DNA from: Cymbidium sinense
Lineage: Eukaryota > Streptophyta > Magnoliopsida > Asparagales > Orchidaceae
DNA length: 64,000 nucleotides
Reading direction: 5' to 3'
Assembly (NCBI GenBank): GCA_021442155.1
Contig: CM038216.1
Coordinates: 92,677,666 to 92,741,665, forward strand
Shown here: piece after piece, positions 12,165 to 23,503 of the stretch
Numbering within the stretch: the first letter of the stretch is position 1
Layout of the letters: each line of letters starts with the position of its first letter
Program-made: the position numbers and the translations under genes
The notes under the pieces: model-generated
Databases searched by the model: none
Told to the model about the DNA's origin: nothing
What the model saw: only the letters and a program-made list of their open reading frames with translations

Positions 12165-12605
12165 CTAATCAAAGAAGGTTATGTCATCTAGTCTAGCACC
12201 CAGATTAGCAATGTAATCAACACATGCATTACCTTCATGCCAAACATGAGTGATTTTGAAACAAACTTGAGATAGAAGAGCTCGAGTGTGATAAAGGAGG
12301 TAGAACAAATCTGTATTGCCCATCTTGGTGGAGGTCAACATATCAATCAGTAAGAGAGCATCCACCTCAATCCAGATGTTAAGCCAACCTTTTTGTAAAG
12401 AAATCTCAATAGCTTTGTTAATAGTCATTAATTCAACATAGATAACAGAACATCCAGTAAGAGGATAGGCAAAGGCACAAGAAATAGTACCTTTAAAATT
12501 TCTGAAAATGCCAGCACAGCCAAAAGCATTTTGAGAAATGGTGCCGTTAGTATTGATTTTGATAATATTATTATGAGGCTTTATCCAATAGACAATCTTA
12601 TCCTC
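12165..12605 (-). pseudogene. LINE-1 RNase H domain
   Basis: The C-terminal RNase H of plant LINE ORF2. The start reads KINTNGTISQNAFGCAGIFR. In the family the usual TDG carries a catalytic Asp; this copy has TNG, so that residue is lost. Later landmarks are IEVDALLLIDML and HTRALLSQVCFKITHVWHEG, followed by NACVDYIANLG. The open frame ends at 12165 with LDDITFFD, which I take as the natural ORF2 C-terminus. RNase H would remove RNA from RNA-DNA hybrids. Confidence 0.82.
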
Positions 12606-13749
12606 TTAACCATTAAGGAAATTAGGTAGGATAAGACCAAGTTTGTTTGTCACAAATTTACAACCTTTAAATTGAATGTTCATAATTAAACTGGCATTAA
12701 ATAAGGCACGAATTTTCTCTTTGATTCTAGAAATAATCCTTTTATGATTCATAAGAATCCCATGAAGTTTGGCATCATTTCTATCCATCCATATGAACCA
12801 TATAAGAGTGATGGTAATTACCACTTTAATGTGACCTTTAACAATTCTTTGAAAATAAACATCAAGAAGCTGATATAGGGATAAAGAGCCATTGAAATGA
12901 TCAATATTGAATAGATCATCATACCAAATCCATAATTTAGAGGCAATAGCTCCATTAACAAAGACATGGTTCACATTCTCAATATGAAAATAGTAGTAGC
13001 ATTTTGAGGGTAAATAAAACCCTTTACCCCACATTAAAGAATCAACATGGATAAATTTTTCAGAATTCTACAAGTAAGGAAAGAGTAAGAAATAGGGATA
13101 GTGTTATTCCAAAGTTTAAAAAAACACATTAGAGAAATCATGAGTTTCTCTAATATGAATTCAGACATCTTTAAGGTTAAAATCACCATTTTGAGACAAC
13201 ATAAAAAGGATTTGATCAGGATGGTTAGAAATGATGGGGATGTTAGTAAATTTATGCAAAATGGAGGTAGGAATATAATCAATAAGCTTCGTATCATTCC
13301 ATTTATTATTCCGGTAGAAAGAGTTAACTTTAATAGCAGTAGTGGAGTGAGTAGATAATAAATCATCAATGGAGCCACTGCTAGTCCAGTTGTCTTGCCA
13401 AAAGAAAGAAGATTCGGAGTTGACCCCCCAAGAAATAAAGGATTCAGCTTCCCATTTGATGGAACAAAGTATTTTCCATACATGAGAGTCACACAGCTTG
13501 TAAGGATAGGTTAGAGGATGCTTACCATGGCAATACTTGGCAGTCATGAATTTAGCCGAAAGACTATTTTTGCTCCTAAAGTTCCACCAAAGTTTATGAG
13601 AGAATACAGTAATAGCTTCACGGATTGGCTTATAGCCAAGCCCACCTTTAGCAAGGGTGCCACAGCTTTTATACCACGAAGTCCAATGCATCCTTTTAGT
13701 AGATTTGTTTGATCCCTAGAAGAATTTATTCAGGAGACGCTTAATTCTA
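12606..13749 (-). pseudogene. LINE-1 ORF2 connector and zinc-finger region
   Basis: This continues ORF2 after RT. It reads HWTSWYKSCGTLAKGGLGYK, then SFISWGVNSESSFFWQDNW, then NGDFNLKDV. These are segments seen downstream of RT in plant LINEs, in the region called zf-RVT. The end reads LPSKCYYYFHIENVNHVFVN, a degraded version of the Cys/His zinc-binding motif. LINE-2a carries RCQCCFHIETVDHVFMNG at the matching place. The reading frame changes near 13160 and 13034. Confidence 0.82.
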
Positions 13750-14943
13750 TTTAAGGTAGAATTCATAGGAACAATGGTTTGAATAAGATATAAAGGCATG
13801 GAGTTTAGGGTACTCTTAAGCAAAGTGAGCCTCCCACCAAATGAAAGTAAATGAAATTCCCAAACAAAAATTTTTTTGAGATTTTTTGGATTAACTCATC
13901 AAAGAGATGTGCTTTTTTTTTTACCTTTGTATAGAGGAGCTTTAAGATATTTAATAGGAAGGTGTTGTTGTTGAAAATTAGTGATTCTCAAGATTTGATT
14001 GATTTTACTACTAGAGATTTTAGAGGAAGGAATGAAGCAACTTTTACCTTCCTTAATAGAAAGACCACTTTCCTTCCCAAATTTAATTAAGAAATTTTTA
14101 ATGTTTTTAATGTGATGAATGGAAGCATTGCAAAAGATAATGAAATCATCAGCAAAGCTAAGATGGGAGATAGACAAACCACCCAAAGTTCTAAAAAACA
14201 TGCTAGGGTTATTGTTGAAGAGGTCATTAAGGCTCCTTAAAAGATATTACACTGAAATAAATTAAAGAGGGGAGACAAGGGATCCCCTGTCTTAGACCAT
14301 GAGCAGAAGGGAGGAAACATAAGGCCTCATGATACAGAATAACAGAGAACTAACCATTACTAATAGAATTTTTAACTAGGGAGATGAAATTATCAGAGAA
14401 GCCAAACAAATGAAGGATTTGAAAAAGGAAGGTCCGAGAGATGTTGTCAAAAGCTTTAGCTATATCCAATTTGAAAATGATGTTACCACCTCTATTAGAG
14501 GCATCCAAATCGTGAATTAGTTCTTAGGTGAGAAGAATGTTATCAAATATAGCTCTACCTCTAATGAAACCAGTTTGGTTGAGAGAATTAATTTTATGAA
14601 GTAGAGGGCTAATTCTGTTGGTGAGCAATTTAGCAATAAGTTTATGAAAAAATGTGCAAAGGCTGATAGGTCTGAAGTCACCCCAACATTCAGGATTATC
14701 AATTTTGGGTATAAGAACAATGGATGTGCTGGAGAAGTATCTAGGTAAAGATGTACCATTAAAAAAATTAGCCACTGCGTCAACTAAATCATGCTTAATA
14801 ACAGGCCAACAATGCTGGAAAAAATAAGTAGTATAGCCTTCCAGGCCAGCAGTAGAATCAACTTTCATGTTATTAAGAATTTTATCAATCTCTGCCTCCA
14901 TAGGGACCATAGTAAGCAAGTGATTATCATCACTGGTAATCAT
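13750..14943 (-). pseudogene. LINE-1 reverse transcriptase domain (partial, broken)
   Basis: Read from 14943 downward, this is the LINE ORF2 reverse transcriptase. Visible family motifs are LIPKIDNPECWGDFRPISLC, then FKLDIAKAFDNI (palm motif A with the first catalytic Asp), then a GLRQG segment. FADD follows at 14142-14156, inside SHLSFADDFIIFC (motif C, the second catalytic Asp pair). LPIKYL comes after. An in-frame stop near 14524 and a frameshift near 14240 separate the pieces. The enzyme normally copies LINE RNA at a nicked target site. Here the N-terminal RT segment and the endonuclease are missing. Confidence 0.88.
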
Positions 14944-14945
14944 TA

Positions 14946-15290
14946 ATTTTTTAATTTTTATTCTTTTTTATTTTACGGTTTTTAGGGTTTAGGGTTTAGG
15001 TTTTTTTATTTTTTTTTTATTTTTTTATTTTTTAATTTTTTTAAATTAACTAAACTAGAAGGTTTAGGATTATTTAGTTTATTTAGTTTATTTTTTATTT
15101 ATTTTAGTTTAGTTTTTATGTTTAGGTTTATGTTTAGGTTTATTTTTTTGTTTAGTTTTTTTTTATTTTATTTTTTAGGTTTAGATTTTATTTTTTATTT
15201 CTAGGTTTTGCTTTAGGTTCTTATTTTATTTTTTTTTAGGTTTAGGTTTAAGGTTTTTATATTAGGTTTATTTTTAAGTTTAAGTTTAGT
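14946..15290 (+). repeat. Telomere-like satellite resuming after LINE-1
   Basis: A low-complexity T-rich join (14946-14980), a very short TTTAGGG remnant (about 14983-15003), then the start of a T-rich block with its opening box near 15042. The block is cut short near 15290, where the next GRP fragment begins. No gene is visible. Confidence 0.8.
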
Positions 15291-15735
15291 TTTTTTTTAA
15301 TAGTGAACAAATTCAGATTTAACATTTCTTCTTTTTGATTTCATCAACCAAGTAACACAACAAGTTTTCTATGACATAAGCGATGACATAGATAAAAAAT
15401 GAGCATATAGTATGACCTAGATAGCAGAGCCATCTCAACAATAAAGACATCGTTCCATAGCGGCATCTTGGATCAACCAATCTGAGTTTTCAGTTCCCAT
15501 CGAATCACTCCCGCTAGATCCACAATCATCTCCCCAATCTCTCCCTCAACCACAACCATGGCAGTAACCTTCGTCGCTTCTCCCACCTCCATAACCACCA
15601 CTTCAATATCCAACAGCCCCTCCAGATCTCCCACCACCATTGCGGTAACCACCGCCTCCACCTTCACCTCCACCGCTAGATCTAGACTAAGCCTGGTTAA
15701 CGGTGATGTTCTTGCTGTCAAGGTTTTGTCCACTC
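15291..15735 (-). pseudogene. Glycine-rich RNA-binding protein 3' fragment, copy 4
   Basis: The minus strand reads LDSKNITVNQA, a stop, SRSSGGGEGGGGYRNGGG, then further Gly-rich sequence with stops, then SDSMGTEN where the family ends SDGNWRN. The 3' UTR matches the other copies and ends in an A-rich stretch on the sense strand (T run at 15291-15300). The flanking T-rich block is cut short compared with copies 1-3, so the neighbourhood has been rearranged. It is not functional. Confidence 0.78.
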
Positions 15736-17252
15736 TTAGGGTTTAGGTTTAGGTGTTTTAGGTGTTAGGGTTTAGGGTTAGTTTAGAGTTTAGGGATTAG
15801 GGGTTTAGTGTTTAAGGTTTAGGGTTAAGGGTTAGGGTTAGGGTTAGGGTTTTTTGTTTAGGGTTTAGAGTTAGTTTATGGTTTAGGGTTTAGGGTTTTT
15901 TATGGTTTTAGGTTTAGGGTTTAGAGTTTAGGGTTCTATGTTTAGGTTTGTAAGTTTAGGGTTTAGGGTTTAAGGTTAGTTTTAGGGTTTAGGGTTTAGG
16001 GTTTAGGGTTTAGGGTTTAGGACTAGTTTAAGGGTTTAGGGTTTAGAATTTTAGTTTTTTCATTTTTATAGTTTATTTTATTTTTATTTTTATTTAGCTT
16101 TATTTTTATGTTTATTTAGTTTAGTTGATTTATTTTAGGTTGCTTTATTTTAGTTTAATTTTAAATTTTAAGTTTCTGTTTAGGTTTATTTTTTAGTATA
16201 ATTTTATTTTTTATTTATTTTTTAAGTAAAGGTTTTTTTAAGGTTTATGTTTAGGTTTTTATTTTATTTTATTTTTTTTGTGTTTAAGATTTAGGTTTAT
16301 TTTTAGGTTTTATTTTTTAGTTTAGGTTTAGCTTTACTTTTAGTTTATTTTATATTATTTAGTTTAGGTCTAAGTTTAGGTTTAGTTTATTTTAAGTTTA
16401 GGCTTAGGTTTTATTTATTTAAGGTTTTATTAGGATTATTTTATAGCTTTAGGTTTTTATTTAGTTTTTTTTTAATTTTAGGTTTAGTTTTTATTTTATT
16501 TAAGTTTTTTATTTTTTAGTTTAGTTTAGGTTTTTATTTATTTTATTTTAATTTAGTTTTTATTAATTTTTTTAGGTTTTGGTTTAGGTTTAGGTTTTAG
16601 TTTATGTTTTTATGTTATTCTATTTTGGTTTAGGTTTTTTTATTTATTTTATTTTTTAGTTTTATTTAGTTTAGGTTTAGGTTTTAAGGTTTTTAGGGAT
16701 TATAATTTAGGGTTTAGGGTTTCGGGTTTTGGGTTTAGGGTTTAGGGTTGTAGGTTTTAGGGTTTAGGTTTTAGGGTTTAGCGTTTATGGTTTATGGTTA
16801 GTTTTAGGATTTAGGGTTTTAAGGTTTAGCGTTTACAGTTTGGGGTTTAGTGTTAGTTTTAGGGTTTAGGGTTAGGGTTTTTTTATTTATTTATTTTTTT
16901 TATATTTTTTTATTTTTTTTAAAATTAACTAAACTAGAAGGTTTATGATTATTTAGTTTTTTTTTTATTCATTTCAATTTATTTTATTTTTTATTTATTT
17001 TTAGGTTTATTTTTATTTTTATTTTTATTTAGTTTAGTTTATTTATTTTAATTTAGGTTTTTTATTTTAGTTTATTTTTTAGTTTTAGGTTTAGGTTTAG
17101 GTTTGTTTTTTTGTTTAGCTTTATTTTAATTTGATTTTTTAAGTTTAGGTTTTATTTTTTATTTTTTGGTTTAAGTTTGGGTTCTTATTTTATTTTTTTA
17201 GGTTTAGGTTTTAGGATTTTATTCTAGGTTTATTTTTTAATTTAAGTTTAGT
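15736..17252 (+). repeat. Telomere-like satellite, shortened monomers
   Basis: TTTAGGG blocks at about 15736-16044 and 16691-16875, and T-rich blocks at about 16045-16690 and 16876-17252. The first T-rich block lacks the usual opening box. The second has it near 16920 but is cut at 17252 by the next GRP fragment. Canonical 7-mers are best preserved near 15985-16020. No gene is visible. Confidence 0.85.
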
Positions 17253-17712
17253 TTTGTATTAATCAAGAACAAATTCAAATTCAACATTTCTTCTTTTCAA
17301 TTTCATCAACCAAGTAACACACCAAGTTTTCTAAGACAAAAGCAAAGACAGATAAAAAGTGAGCACACATAGAGCAAATTAAATACCCTAGATAACTAGA
17401 ACCGTCACTACTATAAGGACAGTTCCATAAGTAGCAGCTCTGATCGACCGTTCCTGAGTTTCTCCAGTTCCCATCAGAATCACCTCGGCCTTTCAAGTAG
17501 CGGGATCCACCATCATATCCCCGATCTCTCCCTCCACCACCACCACGGCTATAACCTCCATTGCTCCTCCTGCCTCCATGACCACCACCATTCTAACCAC
17601 CAACTCCAAATCCACCTCAGATCCCCACCAGCTGATAACGCCTCACCTTAGCCTCCATCATGATATCTAGATTGAGCTAGTTTGGTGATGTTCTGCTCAG
17701 GTTACGCCCATT
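17253..17712 (-). pseudogene. Glycine-rich RNA-binding protein 3' fragment, copy 5
   Basis: This copy keeps the canonical end GDSDGNWRN (about 17457-17485), but the stop codon is lost, so the frame runs on into the former 3' UTR. The Gly-rich part on the minus strand includes a GGGGGRDRGYDGG stretch near 17510-17540. The RRM-proximal part is more decayed than in copy 3. It lies about 1.96 kb from copy 4, half the spacing seen between copies 1, 2 and 3. Confidence 0.8.
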
Positions 17713-20305
17713 CTTAGGTTTAGGTTTATGTTTAGGTTTATTAGGTTTTAGGGTTAGGTTTATTTTTTAATTTATTTAGTTACTTTAGGTTTAGCTTTAG
17801 GGTTAGGGTATGGGGTTAGGGTTTAAGGTTTGGGGTTTAGGGTTTAGGGTTTAAGGTTTTAGGGTTTATGCTTTTAGGGTTTAGGGTTTATGGTGTAGTG
17901 TTTTCTATGGTTTAGGATTTAGGGTTAAGGGTTTAGGGTTAGCTTAGGGTTTAGGGTTTTTTTAATTAAGTAAACCGGTAGGTTTGGGTTAACTTAATTT
18001 ATTTAGTTTATTTTATTATTTATTTTTATTTATGATTATTTTTTTTTTAGTTTAGTTTATTTTAGTTTAGCTTTATAGTTTAGGTTTAGGATTATTTTTA
18101 GTGGGTTATTTTATTTTATTTTTTTGGTTTAGGTTTTACTTTTTTTCATTTTAGGTTTACATTTAGGTTTTTAGTTTATTTTATTAGGTTTTTATTTTAG
18201 GTTTAGTTTTAGGCTTTATTTTTTAGTTTAGGCTTAGGTTTATTTTTATTTTATTTTATTTAGTTTATGTTTAGGTTAGGTTTAGTTTACTTTAGGTTTA
18301 GGTTTAGGTTTAATTTATTTTTGTTTAGTATATTTTAGTTTAGGTTTAGTTCATTTTATTTTTCTTTTAGGTTTAAGTTTTTTTTTAAGTTTAGGGTTTA
18401 AGTTTTAATTTTTGGTTTATTTTTTAGGTTTATGATTTTATTTAGTTTTTATTTTATTATATTTTAGGTTTATTTTAGGTTAGTTTTATTTTTATTTTAA
18501 ATTTAATTTTTATTTTATATAGGTTTTTTATTCTTAGGTTTATTTTATTTTTAGTTTAGTTTTGGTTATTATATATTTTATTTTATTTTATTTTTATTAG
18601 TTTATTTTTTTTATTTTTTAGGTTTAGGTTATAGTTTATATTTTATTTTGTTATTTGTTATTTTATTTTAGGTTTATTTAGTTTAAGTTTAAGTTTTTTT
18701 TTAAGTTTTAGGGTTTAGGGTTTAGTTTAGGGTTTAGGGTTTTAGGGTTTAGTGTTTTTTGGGTTTGGGTTTTAGCGGAGGTTTAGGGTTTAGGTGTAGG
18801 GTTTAGTGTTTAGGTTTTGGTTTGATTTTTTAGGGTTTAGGGTTTAGGGTTTAGGTTTAGGCTTACTTTGGGTTTAGGGTTTTGTTTAGTTTTATGGTTT
18901 AGGTTTAGTGTTTAGGGTTAGTTTAGCATAAGGTTTAGGGTTTATAGATTTAGGTTTTAGGGTTTAGGGTTTTGGGGATTAGGGTTTAGGGTTTAAGGTT
19001 TGAAGCTAGGCTTAGGGTTTAGGATTTTGGGTTTAGCATTTATGATTTAGGGTTTAGTGTTTAGGGTTTAGGGTTTAGGGTATTTTAGGGTTTATGGTTT
19101 AAGGCTTAGGGTTTAGGGTTTTAGGGTTTAGGTTTAGGTTTATTTAGTTTAGGGTTTGGGTTTATAGTTAGGTTTTATAATTTAGGTTTAGGTTTAGGTT
19201 TAGGGTTTATTTTATTTTAGGGTTAGGGTTTAGGGTTACTTTTATTATTTTATTTTTTCTTAAATTTTTTGAATTAAAACTAGTTTGTTTAATTTTTAAT
19301 TTTTTTGTAATTTATTTTATTTTTATTTTGATTTTGCTTTATTTTTATTTCTATTTTATTTAGTTTATTTATTTTAGGTTTATTTATTTTAGTTTAGGTC
19401 TTTAATATTACTTTATTTTATATGTTTAGGTATGGATTTATGTTTATTTTTAGTTAATTTTATTTTTGTTTTATTTTTTGGGTTTAGGCTTTATATTTTA
19501 TTTTTAGGTTTTGGTTTAGGATTTTATTTTATTTTTTTAGGTTTAGGTTTCAGGTTTTTTTAAGTTTATTTTTAGGATTTTATTTTATTTTGTTTAGGTT
19601 TAGGTTTAGGTTTAGTTTAGTTTAAGTTTATGTTTAGGTTTTTTTTATTTTAGTTTAGTTCAGGTTTAGGTTTATTATATTTTTATTTTAGGTTTAGGTT
19701 TCTTTTAGTTTAGGGTTTTAGTTTGACTTTTTATTTATTTTTAGGTTTATCTTTTAGGTTTAGGATATTCCTTAGTTTTTATTTTATTTTATTTTAGGTT
19801 TATTTTATTTTTATTTTAGGTTTAGTTTTTTTTATTTAGGATTTTTATTTTTTAGTAAAGTTTATGTTTTTATTTATTTTATTTTATTTTAGTTTTTAGT
19901 TTTTTTAGTTTTTTTTATTTACGTTTAGGTTTAGGGTTTAGTCTATACTTTTATTTTATTATATATTTTTAATTTATTTTGGTTTAAGTTTTTTTATTTA
20001 TTTTATTTTTAGCTTTTATTTAGTTTAGGATTAGGTTTTTACCTTTTTAGGGTTTATGGTTTATGGTTTATGGTTTAGGGTATAGGGTTTAGAGGATTTT
20101 TTGTGTTTATGGCTTAGGATTTAGGATTTATGGTTTAGGATTAAGGGTTTAGTTTTTAAAGTTAAGGGTTTAGGGTTTAGGGTTTTAGGGTTTATGGTTT
20201 AGGGTTTTAGGTTTTAGGTTTTTTAGGGTTCAGGGTTTAGGGTTTAGGGTTTAGTTTTTAGGTTTTATGGTTCAAGTTTTAATTTAGGATTTAGAGTTCT
20301 TTGTA
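17713..20305 (+). repeat. Telomere-like satellite, two monomers
   Basis: TTTAGGG blocks at about 17713-17954, 18691-19234 and 20046-20305. T-rich blocks at about 17955-18690 (box near 17962) and 19235-20045 (a degenerate box near 19269). The 18691-19234 block is unusually long. No gene is visible. Confidence 0.86.
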
Positions 20306-20500
20306 TTTTTTTTAATAGAGAGCAAATTCAGATTCAATATTTCTTCATTTCGATTTCATAAACCAAGTAACACACTATGTTTTCTAAGACAATGATGATA
20401 AAAGCTCATATAGAACAAATCAAAAAAACCAGAATATAATCGTCTTTATTATAAAGACAGTTCCATAAGCAGTAGATCGAATTGTTCTTCCTTCAATTTT
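20306..20500 (-). pseudogene. GRP 3' fragment, copy 6, 3' UTR only
   Basis: Only the distal part of the fragment remains: the poly(A)-like edge and the 3' UTR. It runs to the point just before the stop codon region (near GATCGAATTGTTCTTCC, 20476-20492). There the sequence switches directly into the late part of a T-rich block. The coding part is gone. This looks like a deletion or unequal exchange after amplification. Confidence 0.72.
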
Positions 20501-23466
20501 TATTTTATTTAGGCTTTTTATTCTAAGGTTTATTTTCTTTTTTTAGTTTAATTTAGGTTTTTATTTAGTTTCATTTAGTTTATTTTTATTTATTTTTAAG
20601 TTTAAGTTCAATTTTTAGTTTTGGTTTTATTTTATTTTATTTTATTTAGGTTTAGGTATTTTTATATATTTTATTTTTTGGTTTTATTTAGTTTAGGTTT
20701 AGGTTTACAAATTTTTAGGGTTTAGGGCTTAGGATTTTAAGCTTTAGGGTTTTATGGTGTAGGGTTTAGGGTTAGCATTTAGGGTTTAAAGTTTAGGGTT
20801 TAAGGTTAGCTCAGGGTTTAATGTTTTTGTTTTAACTAAGTAAACTAGTAGGTTTAGGTTTTTTTAGTTCATTTAGTTTATTTTTATTTTTATTTATTAT
20901 AGTTTATTTTATTTTATAATTTTATTTATGTTTATTTTTTATTTTTATTTAGTTTACTTTAATTATTGTAGGTTTATTTATTTTAATTTAGGTTTTTTAA
21001 TTTAGTTTATTTTATAGGTTTAGGTTTATGTTTAGGTTAAGGTTTATTTTTTAGTTGAGTTTTATTTTTATTTTATTTTTTATGTTAAGGTTTCATTTTT
21101 TTTATTTTTAGGTGTAGGTTTAGGTTTTATTCTATTTTATTAGGTTATGATTTTAGGTTTTTATTTTAGGTTAATTTTTAGGTTTTATTTTTTAGTTTAG
21201 GTTTAGGTATATTTTTAGTTTATTTTATTTTATTTAGTTTTGGTTTAGGTTTAAGTTTAACTTACTTTAGGTTTAGGTTTAGGTTCTATTTATTTTAGTT
21301 TAGTTTATTTTATTTTAGGTTTAGTTTATTTTATTTTGTTTATATTTTTTTATTTTAGGTTTAGGTTTTATTTTTTTAGGGTTTAGGGTTTATGATTTAA
21401 GGTTTAGGGTTTTTTAGGGTTTAGGGTTTAGGTTTTTAGGTTAAGGGTTATAGGTTTAGTGTTTAGGGTTAGTTTTTGGGTTTAGAGTTTAGGGTTTAAG
21501 GTTTAGGTTTTTCTTTTTTAAAATTAAGTAAACTAGTAGGTTTAGGTTTATTTAGTTTATTTATTTTAAATTTATTTTATTTAGTTTAGGCTTTTTCACT
21601 TTGTTTATTTTTTATTTTTTTAGTTTAGGTTTAGGTTTATGTTTTTTTTTTAGTTTAGTTTTATTTTTATTTTATTTTTTAGATTTAGGTTTTATTTTTT
21701 ATTTACAGTTTAAGTTTTTTTTTATTATTTTAGGTTTAAGTTTTAGCTTTTCATTTTAGGTTTATTTTTATTTTTTATTTTTTAATTTAGCTATAAGTTT
21801 TCTTTAGTTTATTTTATTTTATTTAGTTTAGGGTTTAGCTTTAGTTTATTTTAGGTTTAGGTTTAGGTTTTATTTATTTTAGTTTAGGTTTAGGATTATT
21901 TTATCTTGTTTATTTCATGTTTTTATTTTTTTTAGGGTTTAGGTTTTATTTTTTATTTCATTTTTGGTTTATTTTTTAGCTTTAAGATTTTATTTGGTTT
22001 TCATTTTATTTTATTTTACTTTTATTTTATTTTTATTTTATGTTTAGTTTTTATTTTATTTAGGTTTTTTATTTTTAGGTTTATTTTATTTTTTTAGTTT
22101 AGTTTAGGTTTTAATTTATTTTACTTGAGTTTAGTTTTTTTTTATTTTCATTTATTTTTAGGTTTAGGTTTGGGTTTAGGTTTAGGTTTTGATTTTAATT
22201 TAATTTTTATTTTATTTACTTTAGGTTTATTTATTTATTTTATTTTTAGGTTTTATTTAGTTTAGGTTTAGATTTTTAGATTTTTATGGTTTAGGGTTTA
22301 GGGTTTAGGGTTTGGGGTTTAGAGTTGTAGGTTTTAGGGTTTAGGGTATAGGGTATAGGGTTTGGGGTTTAGCATTTAATATTTTATGGTTTAGGGTTTA
22401 GGGTTTAGGTTTTAGGGTTTTAAGGTTTAGGGTTTCGGGTTTAAGGTTGTAGGTTTAGGGTTTAAACATTAAGGTTTATGGTTTAAGGTTAGGGTTTTAT
22501 TTATTTATTTATTATTTTGTAAAATTAAGTAAACTCATAGGTTTTGGTTTATTTATTTGATTCTTTATTTATTTTAGTTTATTTTAATTTATTTTTATTT
22601 TTTTATTTATTAATTTGTTTAATTTAGGTTTATTTATTTTATTTTAGGTTTTTTATTTTAGTTTCTTTTTAGGTTTAGGTTTAGGTTTAGGTTTATTTTT
22701 TAGTTTAGTTATATTTTTATTTTATTTTTTAGGTTAAGGTTTCTTTTTTATTTTTTGGTTTAGGTTTAGGTTTTTATTTTATCTTTTTTAGGTTTAGGTT
22801 TAAGGTTTTTATTTTACGTTTATTTTTATGTTTTATTTTTTATTTTAGGTTTAAGTTTTGGTTTTATTTATTTTGGTTTAGTTTATTTTATTTTAGGTTT
22901 AGGTTAATTTTTTATATTTTATGTTTAGCTTTCTTTTAGTTTAGGGTTTAGGTTATGTTTTTTTATTTATTTTTAGGTTTATTCTTTAGGTTTAGGTTTT
23001 TATTTAGTTTTTATTTTATTTTATTTGAGGTTTATTTTATTTCTATTTTAGGTTTAGTTTTTATTTTATTAAGGTTTTTTATTTTTTTAGTTTAGTTTAG
23101 TTTTTTTTATTTTATTTTAGTTTAATTTTTATTTTTTATTTTACTTTTTTAAGTTTAAGTTTAATTTTTAGTTTATGTTTTTATTTTATTTTATTTTATA
23201 TTTTATGTTGGTTTAAATTTTATTTATTTATTTTAATTTTAGGTTTTATTTAGTTTAGGTTTAGGTTTTAAGGTTTTTTGGGTTTAGGGTTTAGGGTTTA
23301 GGATATGGGGTTGAGGGTTTAGGGTTCAGGGTTTAGAGTTTAGGGTTTTAGGTTATAGAGTTTAGGGTTTGTGGTTTAGGGTTTAGGGCTTTTAGGGTTT
23401 AAGGTTCAGGGTTTAGGGTTTAGGTGTTAGGTTTAGGGTTCAGGTTTAGGGTTTAGGGTTTTTGGT
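20501..23466 (+). repeat. Telomere-like satellite after truncated copy 6
   Basis: It begins in the late part of a T-rich block (20501-20708). TTTAGGG blocks follow at about 20709-20822, 21371-21512, 22271-22496 and 23273-23466. T-rich blocks lie at about 20823-21370, 21513-22270 and 22497-23272, with boxes near 20833, 21517 and 22519. No gene is visible. Confidence 0.86.
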
Positions 23467-23503
23467 TTTTTTTTAACAGAGAATAAATATAGATTCAATA
23501 TTT
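23467..23503 (-). pseudogene. GRP 3' fragment, copy 7, terminal remnant
   Basis: Only about 35 bp remain: the T run on + (A-rich sense end) followed by AACAGAGAATAAATATAGAT and TTCAATATTT. This equals the outermost 3' UTR of the other copies. It then joins the early part of a T-rich block. The breakpoint differs from that of copy 6. Confidence 0.6.

Larger units (their letters stand above)
9808..14945 (-). mobile_element. LINE-1, 5'-truncated L1-type non-LTR retrotransposon
   Basis: A minus-strand LINE inserted in the telomere-like array. At its sense 3' end (9808-9850) it reads TTCCCCTACATGGGGTTTCC followed by an A run (T on +). The same terminus, with small changes, ends the LINE sequence at 51227. 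The sense 5' end is inside the reverse transcriptase domain near 14943, so ORF1, the endonuclease and the first part of RT are missing. This is typical 5' truncation during target-primed reverse transcription. Frameshifts and stops break the ORF, so it is inactive. Target-site duplications could not be recognised, because the flanks are low-complexity T-rich sequence on both sides. Confidence 0.9.
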
